From Streptomyces pilosus (GTDB lineage Bacteria; Actinomycetota; Actinomycetes; Streptomycetales; Streptomycetaceae), in NCBI RefSeq assembly GCF_014649835.1, contig NZ_BMTU01000003.1, positions 434,001 to 498,000 of the forward strand: DNA of 64,000 bases, read 5' to 3'. Positions 7,991-15,872 of the stretch are shown here, piece by piece. Under the pieces are notes generated by a model. That model was not told the origin of the DNA, ran no database searches, and saw nothing but the letters and a program-made list of their open reading frames with translations. Both the position numbers and the translations under genes were made by a program. Position 1 is the stretch's first letter, and the number at the start of each line of letters is the position of its first letter.

Positions 7991-8602
7991 TCACAACAAC
8001 CACCCCGCCTCCCGCGCCGTACGAATCGCATCCACCCGATTCCGCGCGTTCAGCTTGGACACGACCGTCGTCAGATAGTTCCGCACCGTCCCCAGGGACA
8101 ACCGCAGCAACCCCGCGATCTCCGCCGGGTCGTACCCCTCCGCGGCGAGCTGCAGCACCTCGGTCTCCCGCTCCGTCAGCGGCGTCTGCTCACTGTTCCA
8201 CGTGTCCAGCGCGAGCTGCGGGTCGATCACCCGCTGCCCCGCCGCCACCCGTCTGATCGCGGACGCCAGTTCCCGCGGCGGCGCGTCCTTGAGCAGGTAC
8301 CCGTGGACCTGGGCGTTGAGGGCCCGCCGCAGCGTGCCGGGCCGCCCCAGGTTGGTGAGGATCAGCACGCGGCACTCGGGCAGCCGCTCCCGCAGCCGGC
8401 CGGCCGCGGTCAGCCCGTCCACGCCGGGCAGGTCGATGTCGACGACGGCCACGTCGGGTCGGTGCTCCAGCGCGGCCGGCATGATCTCGTCACCGCGGGC
8501 GACCTCACAGACGACGGCGAGGTCGTCCTCCAGGCTCAGCAGGGCCACGAGCGCGCCGCGCACCATGTGCATGTCCTCGGCCAGCAGTATGCGGATGTCC
8601 AC
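7991..8602 (-). CDS. NarL/LuxR-family response regulator
   Basis: A 203-residue two-component transcription factor. The N-terminal receiver shows the acidic pair in LLAEDMHMV, the phospho-acceptor Asp in VAVVDIDLPGVDG and the conserved Lys in YLLKDAPP. A C-terminal LuxR HTH follows (LTERETEVLQLAAEGYDPAEIAGLLRLS, ending with the second helix SLGTVRNYL). It is encoded 81 bp downstream of the sensor kinase on the same strand, so the two form an operon. The target is not visible; the divergent peptide/YcaO genes are candidates. Confidence 0.93.
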   Translation of the reverse strand: MDIRILLAEDMHMVRGALVALLSLEDDLAVVCEVARGDEIMPAALEHRPDVAVVDIDLPGVDGLTAAGRLRERLPECRVLILTNLGRPGTLRRALNAQVHGYLLKDAPPRELASAIRRVAAGQRVIDPQLALDTWNSEQTPLTERETEVLQLAAEGYDPAEIAGLLRLSLGTVRNYLTTVVSKLNARNRVDAIRTAREAGWLL

Positions 8603-8683
8603 GGCGGAAACTCCTTAGTGAGCGTGGGGGGCGCCTGGGGTGTCGGCGTTCACGGCCCCGGAGGGGGCGACGGCGGCTCGAAG

Positions 8684-9964
8684 TCAGGCCGCCGGGCCGC
8701 TCTGCGGCAGTGAGGAGGTCCCCTCGGGTTCCCAGAGGTCCGCCTCCTCGGTGGTGCCGCGGCGACCGCACGGGGCGGACACCGGGGCCTCGGCCATCAA
8801 CTGGAACGTCCCGTCCTGCCCGTGCTCGACCACCAGGCGGCCGGTGACCGAGTGCAGCCGCATCCGGAGGTTCTCCAGCCCCGCCCCGCCGTGCTGCGAG
8901 CTGTCGCGGTGGGCCGGGTCCACTCCGTCGTTGGCGACGGCCAGCCGCACCCGCCCGTCGCGCTGGACGGCCTCGATGGAGCAGTGGGAGGCCCGTGAGT
9001 GGCGGAGCAGGTTGGTGATCGCCTCCCGCAGCACGGCCGCCATGACGGCGTTGACCTCGGGGCTGAGCTCGTCGAGCTGCACCCGGGCCGTCACCTTCAT
9101 GTCGGTGTCCTTCAACAAAGCCGTGACGGACACCAGTTCGGTTCGCAGGGACATGTCACGCAACCCCCGGGACACCCGGCGCACGTCCGCCAGCGACTGC
9201 CGGGCCAGCCCGAGGACGTCCTCGACCTCCGCCTTGGCGCGCTCCGGATGGGTCAGCACGAGCCGGTGGATGAGCTCGGTCTTCAGCGTGATCGCGGAGA
9301 GGCTGTAACCGAGCAGGTCGTGCAGGTTGCGGGAGATGCGCAGCCGTTCCTTCGTCACGGCCATCCGCGCCATCTCGTTCTTGGTGTCGTGCATCTGCTG
9401 CACGAGGGCGGACAGCCGGGAGAGGCCGTAGACGACGAGGCCGGTGAGCAGGGTCGACTGGAGGAGGTAGAGGCTGTCGATCGCGGGCCGTCCTTCGATC
9501 GCGGGCGGCGCCAGCATGCTGAGTCCGACCGCGCCGTGCAGCGGCCAGGCCAGTCGTGGGGGCAGGAGCAGCAGCAGTGAACCGGAGAGGAATCCGGCCA
9601 TGGCGCCCCAGTGCGAGTCGTATACCAGGAACGGCAGGTAGGTGAGCAGCGTCTGGGCGGCCAGACTCGCCGACTTGTGGGCGATGGGCGCCTGTTCGGC
9701 CCCGGGGCGGGAGTGCCGTAACTGGAGGACGAAGATGGCGGCTAGGCACAGCAGGGAGATCGCCTTGGGTAACGCGGCGAGGCTCGTGCCCGCGATGTTG
9801 AGGGCGGTGATACCGAGGTAACAGAGCAGGGCCGAGGTCAGGATGGCGGAGGCGAGGCGCGGAGCGAGGGTGATGTGCTGGGCGTCCCCCGACCGCGGTC
9901 TCCCCGAAGACTGCGGACGACGGGCTTCGGTCTGACTGAGCTCATCGGGAACTGGCATCCTCAT
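8684..9964 (-). CDS. Membrane histidine kinase (HisKA_3/DesK-like)
   Basis: A 426-residue sensor kinase. Several hydrophobic segments (residues about 35-180) are followed by a HisKA_3 dimerisation motif with the phospho-acceptor His in RNLHDLLGYSLSAI and a HATPase region ending GGAGLENLRMRL. It pairs with the response regulator immediately downstream. Leucine codons 65 and 82 are TTA, unusual for a kinase and predicting bldA dependence. The 324-bp upstream gap separates it from a divergent ArsR-type regulator and peptide genes. Confidence 0.92.
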   Translation of the reverse strand: MRMPVPDELSQTEARRPQSSGRPRSGDAQHITLAPRLASAILTSALLCYLGITALNIAGTSLAALPKAISLLCLAAIFVLQLRHSRPGAEQAPIAHKSASLAAQTLLTYLPFLVYDSHWGAMAGFLSGSLLLLLPPRLAWPLHGAVGLSMLAPPAIEGRPAIDSLYLLQSTLLTGLVVYGLSRLSALVQQMHDTKNEMARMAVTKERLRISRNLHDLLGYSLSAITLKTELIHRLVLTHPERAKAEVEDVLGLARQSLADVRRVSRGLRDMSLRTELVSVTALLKDTDMKVTARVQLDELSPEVNAVMAAVLREAITNLLRHSRASHCSIEAVQRDGRVRLAVANDGVDPAHRDSSQHGGAGLENLRMRLHSVTGRLVVEHGQDGTFQLMAEAPVSAPCGRRGTTEEADLWEPEGTSSLPQSGPAA

Positions 9965-10288
9965 CCTCGCGGCGTCGTCTGCTCACACCTGTCCACACTC
10001 GTGGGATCTTAAGCCTGCAGAGTAAAGAATCGGTGTCTGTTTCCCCACCTCAGTTTGCAGCTGCCAAACGGAAGGGTAGAAGCGGCAATTCCGCTTTTCG
10101 GCTCCCTCTCCCGCACGCCGGCTCCCGTGCCCCCGCGGTGCGGCGCCTGAGATTTTCATACGAGATCCCGTGACGCACACACGGCGCCACCGGGACCCAG
10201 GCACTGTTTTCACCGGCGTCCCGGGCGCACTGTCGAGCGTGGTCCACGACGACACAGGCAGACGACACCGGCAGACGGGGCGATATCG
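9965..10288. promoter_or_regulatory. Divergent intergenic region with a dyad
   Basis: A 324-bp non-coding stretch between the kinase (minus) and the ArsR-type regulator (plus). A dyad GTTTG-CAGCTGC-CAAAC lies at 10053-10069 and could bind a dimeric regulator. The region around it (10010-10100) is more AT-rich than its surroundings, as promoters are. No confident promoter elements were assigned. Confidence 0.4.
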
Positions 10289-11269
10289 ATGCAGCGGATC
10301 CACTTCACAGGTACCGACTTCGCACGCGTCCGGCTGCGGAGCAGCACGGGCCCGCTCACCGAGGGTGTCTTCGCGCTGCGCCTGCTCACACACCCGTCAT
10401 CGGGCGACACGTACACCCGCTGGCGGGTCGCCCTGCGCACCTCGCTGCGCGGCAACGCCCGCGCGGTGCTGTCGATGCGGCCCGACCGGACGGCCGAGCC
10501 GCTGCTGCGACTGCTGGAGCGCACCGGCCACGACGGAACGGCACTGGCCGGGCGGGGCGGCGACGGCGACGGCGGCGTCCAGGAGGTCACCCGGCTCGCG
10601 CTCACCGCCTGGCGCGCCGGGGTGTACCCGTACTGGGAGCACATGCGCGGACGCCTGGACGCGGTGTGCGCGGCGCACGGCAGGATCGCCGCCACCGGAG
10701 GCGTGGAGCACCTGCTGTCCACCCTGCATCCGCGAATACGGTGGAAGGCCCCCGTCCTGGAGATCGACGGCGGCCCCGACCGGGACATCCACCTGGACGG
10801 CCGGGGGCTGGTCCTCAAGCCCTCCGTGTTCCTGCCCGGCGAGGCGGGACGGGTCGTCGCCTGCGAACGCGACAGCGGGCAGACCGTGCTGGTGTTCGCC
10901 GCCGATCCGGTCCTCGTCGACGGCTGGGACGAGCTCCCCGAAGCCGGGGACACCGGGGACGACGGCGAATCCCGCGCCCTGAGCGCCCTGGTCGGCCAGA
11001 CCCGGGCCGCCGCCCTGCGGGTGCTGACCGACACCTCCACCAACTCCGAACTCGCCGCCCGGCTCGGCGTCTCACCGGGCGTCGCCAGCCGGCACGCCAC
11101 CGTCCTGCGGGAGACCGGCCTCATCACCACCAGACGGGTCGGCAGCAGCGCCCTGCACACCGTCACCCCGCTCGGCATGGCGCTGCTCGACGGACAGCTG
11201 CTCACCGGCCCGCCGTTCACGGCTGGACCCACCGGCCTGTCCTTCCCTCAGCAGGCCCGTTCCGCCTGA
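10289..11269 (+). CDS. ArsR-type winged-helix transcriptional regulator
   Basis: A 326-residue protein with a C-terminal winged-helix DNA-binding region at about 230-300 (TNSELAARLGVSPGVASRHATVLRETGLITTRRVGSS, followed by the wing). The N-terminal ~220 residues are a long sensor/dimerisation region without a motif I can name; the layout is that of large actinobacterial ArsR-like regulators. It is 142 bp upstream of a small peptide gene and a YcaO gene on the same strand, so local control of that peptide system is likely. Confidence 0.8.
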   Translation: MQRIHFTGTDFARVRLRSSTGPLTEGVFALRLLTHPSSGDTYTRWRVALRTSLRGNARAVLSMRPDRTAEPLLRLLERTGHDGTALAGRGGDGDGGVQEVTRLALTAWRAGVYPYWEHMRGRLDAVCAAHGRIAATGGVEHLLSTLHPRIRWKAPVLEIDGGPDRDIHLDGRGLVLKPSVFLPGEAGRVVACERDSGQTVLVFAADPVLVDGWDELPEAGDTGDDGESRALSALVGQTRAAALRVLTDTSTNSELAARLGVSPGVASRHATVLRETGLITTRRVGSSALHTVTPLGMALLDGQLLTGPPFTAGPTGLSFPQQARSA

Positions 11270-11411
11270 AAAGCGGACCCGCGGGGACGTGACATCTTCA
11301 CACCGGGTCAGTGACGGCACCACTATTCGGCCCTTGTCCCGCTTTCGCACAATCCTCGTCGTAGGCACGTTCGACCGACCGACACGCTTCGACCAAGGAG
11401 ACAAGGCACCG

Positions 11412-11591
11412 ATGAGCGACATCGTGACGCGCCCCCACACTGCCGAGTCCGGCACGGCCACCCCCACCCCCGGTCTCGTGATCGAGAGCATGGACACCGT
11501 GGCCCCGCAGCACGTCGCCCTGTTCACCATCTGCGTCATGGCGGCGAACCCCGCCCCCGCGCCGGCCGCGAACGGGGACCTCGGAGCCTGA
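11412..11591 (+). CDS. Candidate RiPP precursor peptide (59 aa)
   Basis: A 59-residue peptide with AAGGAG at 11395-11400 upstream of its ATG. The first ~40 residues look like a leader (MSDIVTRPHTAES..., GLVIESMDTVAPQHVALF). The C-terminal part is TICVMAANPAPAPAANGDLGA, with one Cys and one Thr as possible heterocyclisation sites. The YcaO gene begins 24 bp downstream, the standard arrangement for azole/azoline peptides. The precursor assignment is from size, position and partner; the modified residue and cleavage site are unknown. Confidence 0.65.
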   Translation: MSDIVTRPHTAESGTATPTPGLVIESMDTVAPQHVALFTICVMAANPAPAPAANGDLGA

Positions 11592-11615
11592 TCCGTGACA
11601 CGGGGGGAATCGACC

Positions 11616-13919
11616 ATGACGGTCACCGATGACGCGAACCGGGTGGGCTTCAAGAGCCACTTACGGCCCGAACCGGCCCCGGACCAGGGCGTCTACCTGG
11701 TCTCCCAGAGCGGGGTCACCGCCCTGCGCGGAGAACACGCCGAAGTGCTCGTCCCCCTGCTGGACGGCAGCCGCAGCACGGCCGCCGTCCTCCGGGAGGC
11801 CTCCTCGGCGCTCTCCGCCGACGAGGCCCTCGGCTCCCTGCGGGCCATGGAGTCGGCCGGGCTGCTGCGGGTACGGCCGGCGGATCCCGCCGACGGTCCG
11901 GCGACCGGCGGCCCGCACGCCCCGGCCGACCCGGCCGCCGAGGCCTTCTGGGACCTCGCGGGACTGGACGGCGGCCGCGTACCCGCCACCCTCGCCCGCG
12001 CCCGGGTGCGGGTCGTCCCGCTGACCGGCACCGGACCGGAGGAGATGGGCGAGGCGCTGCGCGGCGCCGGACTCAACCCGGTGACCGGCCCGGACGCACC
12101 CGCCGAGCTGTCCGTGGTGCTCTGCGACGACTTCCTCTCGCCGCGGCTCGCCGACGTCGACGCGGCGCACCGCCGCGCCGGCACGGCCTGGCTGGCGGTC
12201 CGGCTGGGCTGGTCCGACCCGTGGGTGGGGCCGGTGTTCCGGCCGGACGACGGCCCCTGCTGGCACTGCCTGGCCTCCCGGCTGCGCGCCCACCGCCACT
12301 CGGAGGAAGTCCTCCGGCACACGCTGGGACGGCCCCGCCCGGTGCCGTTGCCCTCCGCGACCCTGCCCGTGGTCCGCGCACTCGCCCTGCACCTGGCGGC
12401 ACTGGAGGCCGCCAAGTGGCTCGGCGGACTGCGCGGCCCCGAGCAGTCGGCCCTGCGCGTCCTGGACACCGCACGGCTCACCACGACCGCCCACCCGGTG
12501 TCCCGCATCCCCCAGTGCCCGTCCTGCGGCGACCCGGACGCGACCCGGCGACGCGTCCGGGCACCGTTCACCCCGGTGTCACGCCCCAAGACCGGCGGAA
12601 CCGGCAACGGCCACCGCGCACTGACACCGGCCCAGATGCTGCGCCGCCACGGGCACCTGGTGGACCCCCTCACCGGCATCGTCAAGGAGATCCGGCGCGC
12701 CCCCGGCAGCCCGGACTTCCTGCACACCTACCTCTCCGGCCACAACCTCGCCATGCCCGGCCGCTCGCTCGCCGGCCTGCGCGCCGGACTGCGCAGCCTG
12801 AGCGGGGGCAAGGGCCTGACCGAGACCGAGGCCCGGGTGAGCGCCCTGTGCGAGGCGGTGGAACGGCACAGCGGCACCCGGCACGGCGACGAGCCGGTGA
12901 TCCGCGACTCCCTGCGCGCCCTCGGCCCGGCGGCCCTGCACCCCAACACCTGCCAGCTCTACAGCGAGCGGCAGTTCGCCGAACGCGCCCGGTGGAACGC
13001 GAGCGGCTCACGCTTCCAGTACGTGCCCGAACCCTTCGACGGGACCCGGCCCACCGACTGGACCCCGCTCTGGTCGCTGACCGGGAACGAGCACCGGCTG
13101 CTCCCCACCTCGATGCTCTACTTCACCCCCGAGGCGTCCCCCGACGGCCTGTGGGCCGACTCCAACGGCAACGCCGCCGGCAGCAGCCCCGAGGACGCCC
13201 TCGTCCAGGGCTTCCTGGAACTGGTGGAGCGGGACGCCGTGGCGCTCTGGTGGTACAACCGCACCCGGCAGCCGGGCGTGGACCTCGACGCCTTCGACGA
13301 GACCTACCTGCCGGAACTGGTCGACGGCTACCGCACCGTCGGCCGCTCGGTGTGGGTCCTCGACCTCACCTCCGACTTCGGCATCCCCGTCATGGCGGCC
13401 CTGTCACGCCGTACGGACAAGCCCGCCGAGGACATCGTCTTCGGCTTCGGCGCCCACTTCGACCCCCGCCTCGCCCTGCGCCGCGCGCTGACCGAGATGG
13501 GCCAGCTCCTCCCCGCCGTCACCGGCGTCACGGACGGGGGCACCGGCTACCGCGTCGACGACCCGGACGCCCTCCACTGGTGGCGCACCGCCACCCTCGA
13601 CACCCAGCCGTACGTCACCCCGGACCCGGCGGTCCCGCTCCGCCGCCCCGAGGACTGGACGTACACCCCCACCACGGACCTCCTGGACGACGTCACCCGG
13701 ATCACCACCCTGGTACGCGAGCGCGGCATGGACCTCCTGGTCCTCGACCAGACCCGGGAGGACCTGGCCGTCCCGGTGGTCAAGGTCGTCGTCCCCGGCA
13801 TGCGCCCCTTCTGGCCCCGCCTGGCCCCCGGCCGCCTCTACGACACCCCCGTGGCCCTCGGCCGCCACCCCACCCCCCTCCCCCCGCACCACCTCAACCC
13901 GATCCCCCTCTTCGTCTGA
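11616..13919 (+). CDS. Fused E1-like leader-binding/YcaO cyclodehydratase
   Basis: A 767-residue two-part enzyme of azoline-type RiPP pathways. The N-terminal ~330 residues are the E1/ThiF-like leader-recognition part, with a zinc tetrad C215xxC218 (PCWHC) and C301xxC304 (CPSCGD). The rest is a YcaO domain: SGGKGLTETEARVSALCEAVERHSG and NGNAAGSSPEDALVQGFLELVERDAVALW hold its ATP/Mg-binding acids. The C-terminus NPIPLFV is the proline-rich tail needed in cyclodehydratases. The family uses ATP to cyclise Cys/Ser/Thr on a precursor. ATG 11616 is chosen because GGGGGGA lies 7 bp upstream; GTG 11595 is in frame. Codon 16 is TTA. No flavin dehydrogenase, protease or exporter is adjacent. Confidence 0.9.
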   Translation: MTVTDDANRVGFKSHLRPEPAPDQGVYLVSQSGVTALRGEHAEVLVPLLDGSRSTAAVLREASSALSADEALGSLRAMESAGLLRVRPADPADGPATGGPHAPADPAAEAFWDLAGLDGGRVPATLARARVRVVPLTGTGPEEMGEALRGAGLNPVTGPDAPAELSVVLCDDFLSPRLADVDAAHRRAGTAWLAVRLGWSDPWVGPVFRPDDGPCWHCLASRLRAHRHSEEVLRHTLGRPRPVPLPSATLPVVRALALHLAALEAAKWLGGLRGPEQSALRVLDTARLTTTAHPVSRIPQCPSCGDPDATRRRVRAPFTPVSRPKTGGTGNGHRALTPAQMLRRHGHLVDPLTGIVKEIRRAPGSPDFLHTYLSGHNLAMPGRSLAGLRAGLRSLSGGKGLTETEARVSALCEAVERHSGTRHGDEPVIRDSLRALGPAALHPNTCQLYSERQFAERARWNASGSRFQYVPEPFDGTRPTDWTPLWSLTGNEHRLLPTSMLYFTPEASPDGLWADSNGNAAGSSPEDALVQGFLELVERDAVALWWYNRTRQPGVDLDAFDETYLPELVDGYRTVGRSVWVLDLTSDFGIPVMAALSRRTDKPAEDIVFGFGAHFDPRLALRRALTEMGQLLPAVTGVTDGGTGYRVDDPDALHWWRTATLDTQPYVTPDPAVPLRRPEDWTYTPTTDLLDDVTRITTLVRERGMDLLVLDQTREDLAVPVVKVVVPGMRPFWPRLAPGRLYDTPVALGRHPTPLPPHHLNPIPLFV

Positions 13920-14141
13920 CCCGGCACCCGGGCCCGACCTCGCGAGCCCCGTCCGCCCCCGAGGGCCTGCCACCCCCCCCCGCCCCGGGTATCCGCCCTC
14001 ACATGCAGGCCCTCACCCCCCACTCCCACGACACCACGACCACCGTCGGGGCGTTCGCCCTGTCCCTCCTGATCGTCCTGGCCGTCGCCTGGTACCTCCA
14101 CCAGCACATAGCCGCCCTTCCACCCGCCACCGCCCCTCGAC
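13920..14141. other. Intergenic stretch downstream of the YcaO gene
   Basis: No confident gene. A plus-strand frame from ATG 14003 encodes a membrane-like segment (TTVGAFALSLLIVLAVAWYL) but has no stop until it has run through most of the antitoxin gene in another frame, so I do not call it. Confidence 0.4.
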
Positions 14142-14174
14142 TGGTACATGGACTACCTTTGGTACATGTCCATG
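14142..14174. promoter_or_regulatory. Putative operator of the toxin-antitoxin operon
   Basis: TGGTACATG occurs at 14142-14150 and 14160-14168, an 18-bp direct repeat, and CATGGAC (14147) forms a dyad with GTCCATG (14168). TACCTT at 14154-14159 fits a -10 box that would place transcription start at about 14166, the antitoxin ATG, giving a leaderless message. Ribbon-helix-helix antitoxins typically autorepress at such repeats. Confidence 0.5.
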
Positions 14175-14432
14175 AAGCGCACGAACGTCTACGCCGACCC
14201 CGCGGACCTGGCGATCATCAAGGAGGCCGCGAAGCGCCGGGGCATAAGCGAGGCCGAGATCATCCGCCAGGGCATCCACCTCGCGGCCATGGCGAACAGG
14301 GTCTGGGACGAGCCGCTGTTCTCGCGCACCTACGAAGGGACGGGGCGCACGCCGTCCAAGTCGGAGGTCCGTGACACGGTCGCCGACGCCGTCCGCCGCA
14401 GGACCGACTCGGATCCCGGAAACGCGGCATGA
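14166..14432 (+). CDS. Ribbon-helix-helix antitoxin (VapB-like)
   Basis: An 88-residue protein. The N-terminal MKRTNVYADPADLAIIKEAAKRRGISEAEIIRQGI is a CopG-type ribbon-helix-helix DNA-binding fold; the C-terminal half is the expected toxin-binding tail. It overlaps the PIN toxin start by 4 bp. The start is 14166 or 14172 (both ATG); neither has a ribosome-binding site and the operator lies directly on top, consistent with a leaderless transcript. It neutralises the toxin and represses the operon by family analogy. Confidence 0.85.
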   Translation: MSMKRTNVYADPADLAIIKEAAKRRGISEAEIIRQGIHLAAMANRVWDEPLFSRTYEGTGRTPSKSEVRDTVADAVRRRTDSDPGNAA

Positions 14433-14872
14433 TCATCGTCATCGCCGACACATCCGGTCTCATGGCTGCCCTGGACTCGGCTCACCCGGAACACACGGCG
14501 GCCAACGAGGCGATCATGGCGGCCGGCCTGCTGGTCATGTCCCCGCTGCTGCTGGCCGAACTGGATCACGTCGCCACACGCGAACTGGGCAGGGAGGCCG
14601 CCCTCGGAGCGGTCGACGACCTCCGGCGCTGGATGAGCCGCGGGCGTGTGGTCATGCCCGAGATCACCGAGGCCCACCTGGGCGCCGCGCAGTCCGTCCG
14701 TCTCCGCTACCGTGCGCTCGACCTCGACCTCGCCGATGCGGTCAACGTGGCACTCGCCGCCGACTACGACACGGACGCCGTCCTCACCCTCGACCGCCGT
14801 GACTTCCGGGCCGTACGCCCCCTGGGTCACCACAAGGCCTTCCGCGTACTCCCCGACGACCTCCCGATCTGA
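14429..14872 (+). CDS. PIN-domain ribonuclease toxin (VapC-like)
   Basis: A 147-residue PIN nuclease. The acidic site is visible as D7 (IADTSGL), E44 (LLAELDHV), D103 (LDLADAVNVA) and D122 (TLDRRDF), so the toxin looks intact. VapC toxins cleave specific RNAs when not bound by the antitoxin. The ATG overlaps the antitoxin TGA (ATGA), as usual for co-translated pairs. Confidence 0.9.
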   Translation: MIIVIADTSGLMAALDSAHPEHTAANEAIMAAGLLVMSPLLLAELDHVATRELGREAALGAVDDLRRWMSRGRVVMPEITEAHLGAAQSVRLRYRALDLDLADAVNVALAADYDTDAVLTLDRRDFRAVRPLGHHKAFRVLPDDLPI

Positions 14873-14950
14873 CATGTCGACGAGGGCGAACAGGCGGCCA
14901 GGCAGACTCCGGAAGCCGTCACCGGTGTTCAGCCGGCTACGTCGACCCCC

Positions 14951-15121
14951 GTACCCGCGTGCGAGAACGTCGAGGCCATGGTCGTAGCCCTGCCCGACGG
15001 CACGTAGCCGCCCGACCCACACGACTTCGACAAGGTGCACGGTCCGGCCGATTCCGAGGCCGTGGCGGCCAAGCGTGCCCGGCTGACCGGAGGCGGCACG
15101 AACGCCGGAGCGGCCGCGTGA
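14951..15121 (+). pseudogene. Decayed antitoxin remnant
   Basis: A frame ending ...SEAVAAKRARLTGGGTNAG with a TGA at 15119-15121 overlaps the GTG of the PIN-like remnant (GTGA), as antitoxin genes do. It is interrupted by an in-frame TAG at 15005-15007 after VVALPDGT. No start with a ribosome-binding site was found. It is probably the antitoxin half of a second, dead toxin-antitoxin module. Confidence 0.45.
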
Positions 15122-15569
15122 GCGGTGTCCTGGTCCTGGACAGCGAGGGCCTGGCGAAGGCCGTACAGCGTGATCGGGAACTCCATGAGTGGCTGACGGC
15201 GGCTCGCGACGCGGACCTGCCCGTGATCACCTCGGCGGCCGTGTTGGTCGAGGTGATCCATCCGAAGATCAACGACGCCGCACTGAAGTGGACCCTGTCC
15301 CGCCTGAGCGTCGAGCCCGTGACCCGAGCCGTCGCACACTCCGCTGCCGCCCTGCTGCGGGCAGCGGGCCTGCACCTCAGCTCGGGAAGCAAAGAGCATC
15401 TGGCCCTTCACACCCTCCCGGGCCTTCGGTGCCTTGTCGAGGCAGTCCGTCCGGGCAGGCCGATGACTGTTGCGGGACGCGATGCGGTCGACTACCTCTG
15501 CGATCACTGTGCGCACACGTGGTCATCTACGACGTCGTCAGGGTGGACCTCCCAGGGCTGATCGGCTAG
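15118..15569 (+). pseudogene. Degenerate PIN-type toxin
   Basis: The first ~80 residues, starting VSGVLVLDSEGLAKAV and including PVITSAAVLVEVIHPKI, match actinobacterial PIN toxins. After LRAAGLH the pattern breaks down: the expected Asp of the IDA motif is missing. A frameshift near 15515-15525 moves the natural ending (CAHVVIYDVVRVDL) into another frame that stops at 15569. Without the frameshift correction the frame stops at 15561. It is probably inactive. Confidence 0.55.
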
Positions 15570-15757
15570 TGCTCGGTTTCCTGCCTGGAGGGCTGATCGG
15601 ACCGGCCACTACCAGCCCAGGCCGAGTAGAGGCCCAGGACCCCGACAGCGAGGGTCGCCACGGCCTCGGGATGTACGTCGAGCACGACGAGCCCAAGACC
15701 AGTCGTGAGCACCGAGACGAAGACGATCAAGTCGATTCCCCGTGGACGCTGGCGCAT
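15566..15757 (-). CDS. Small two-helix membrane protein
   Basis: A 63-residue protein starting MRQRPRGIDLIVFVS with two hydrophobic segments (residues 8-28 and about 33-48) and a polar tail. The start is set by AGAAAGG 7 bp upstream; a longer frame to 15952 has no such site and an unconvincing N-terminus. I do not recognise a family. It lies between the decayed toxin and the HTH/receiver gene. Confidence 0.5.
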   Translation of the reverse strand: MRQRPRGIDLIVFVSVLTTGLGLVVLDVHPEAVATLAVGVLGLYSAWAGSGRSDQPSRQETEH

Positions 15758-15872
15758 TGCGCAGTACCTTTCTGCATGTCCGCCGAGTTGCGGTGGGTCA
15801 ACGGTGCGGGCAGCGCTCGGCGTTGCACCATCCGCAACAGTGTTGCCAGAGATTCGGCAACGTCCATGAGAG

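Noticed and set aside
7561..8256. Long open frames on both strands across 7.6-8.2 kb
   Set aside because: They translate the 72-bp repeat and antisense parts of the P450 and response regulator genes.
14003..14374. Open frame with a hydrophobic segment downstream of the YcaO gene
   Set aside because: It runs without a stop through most of the antitoxin gene in another frame and has no ribosome-binding site; only the first 40 codons look protein-like.
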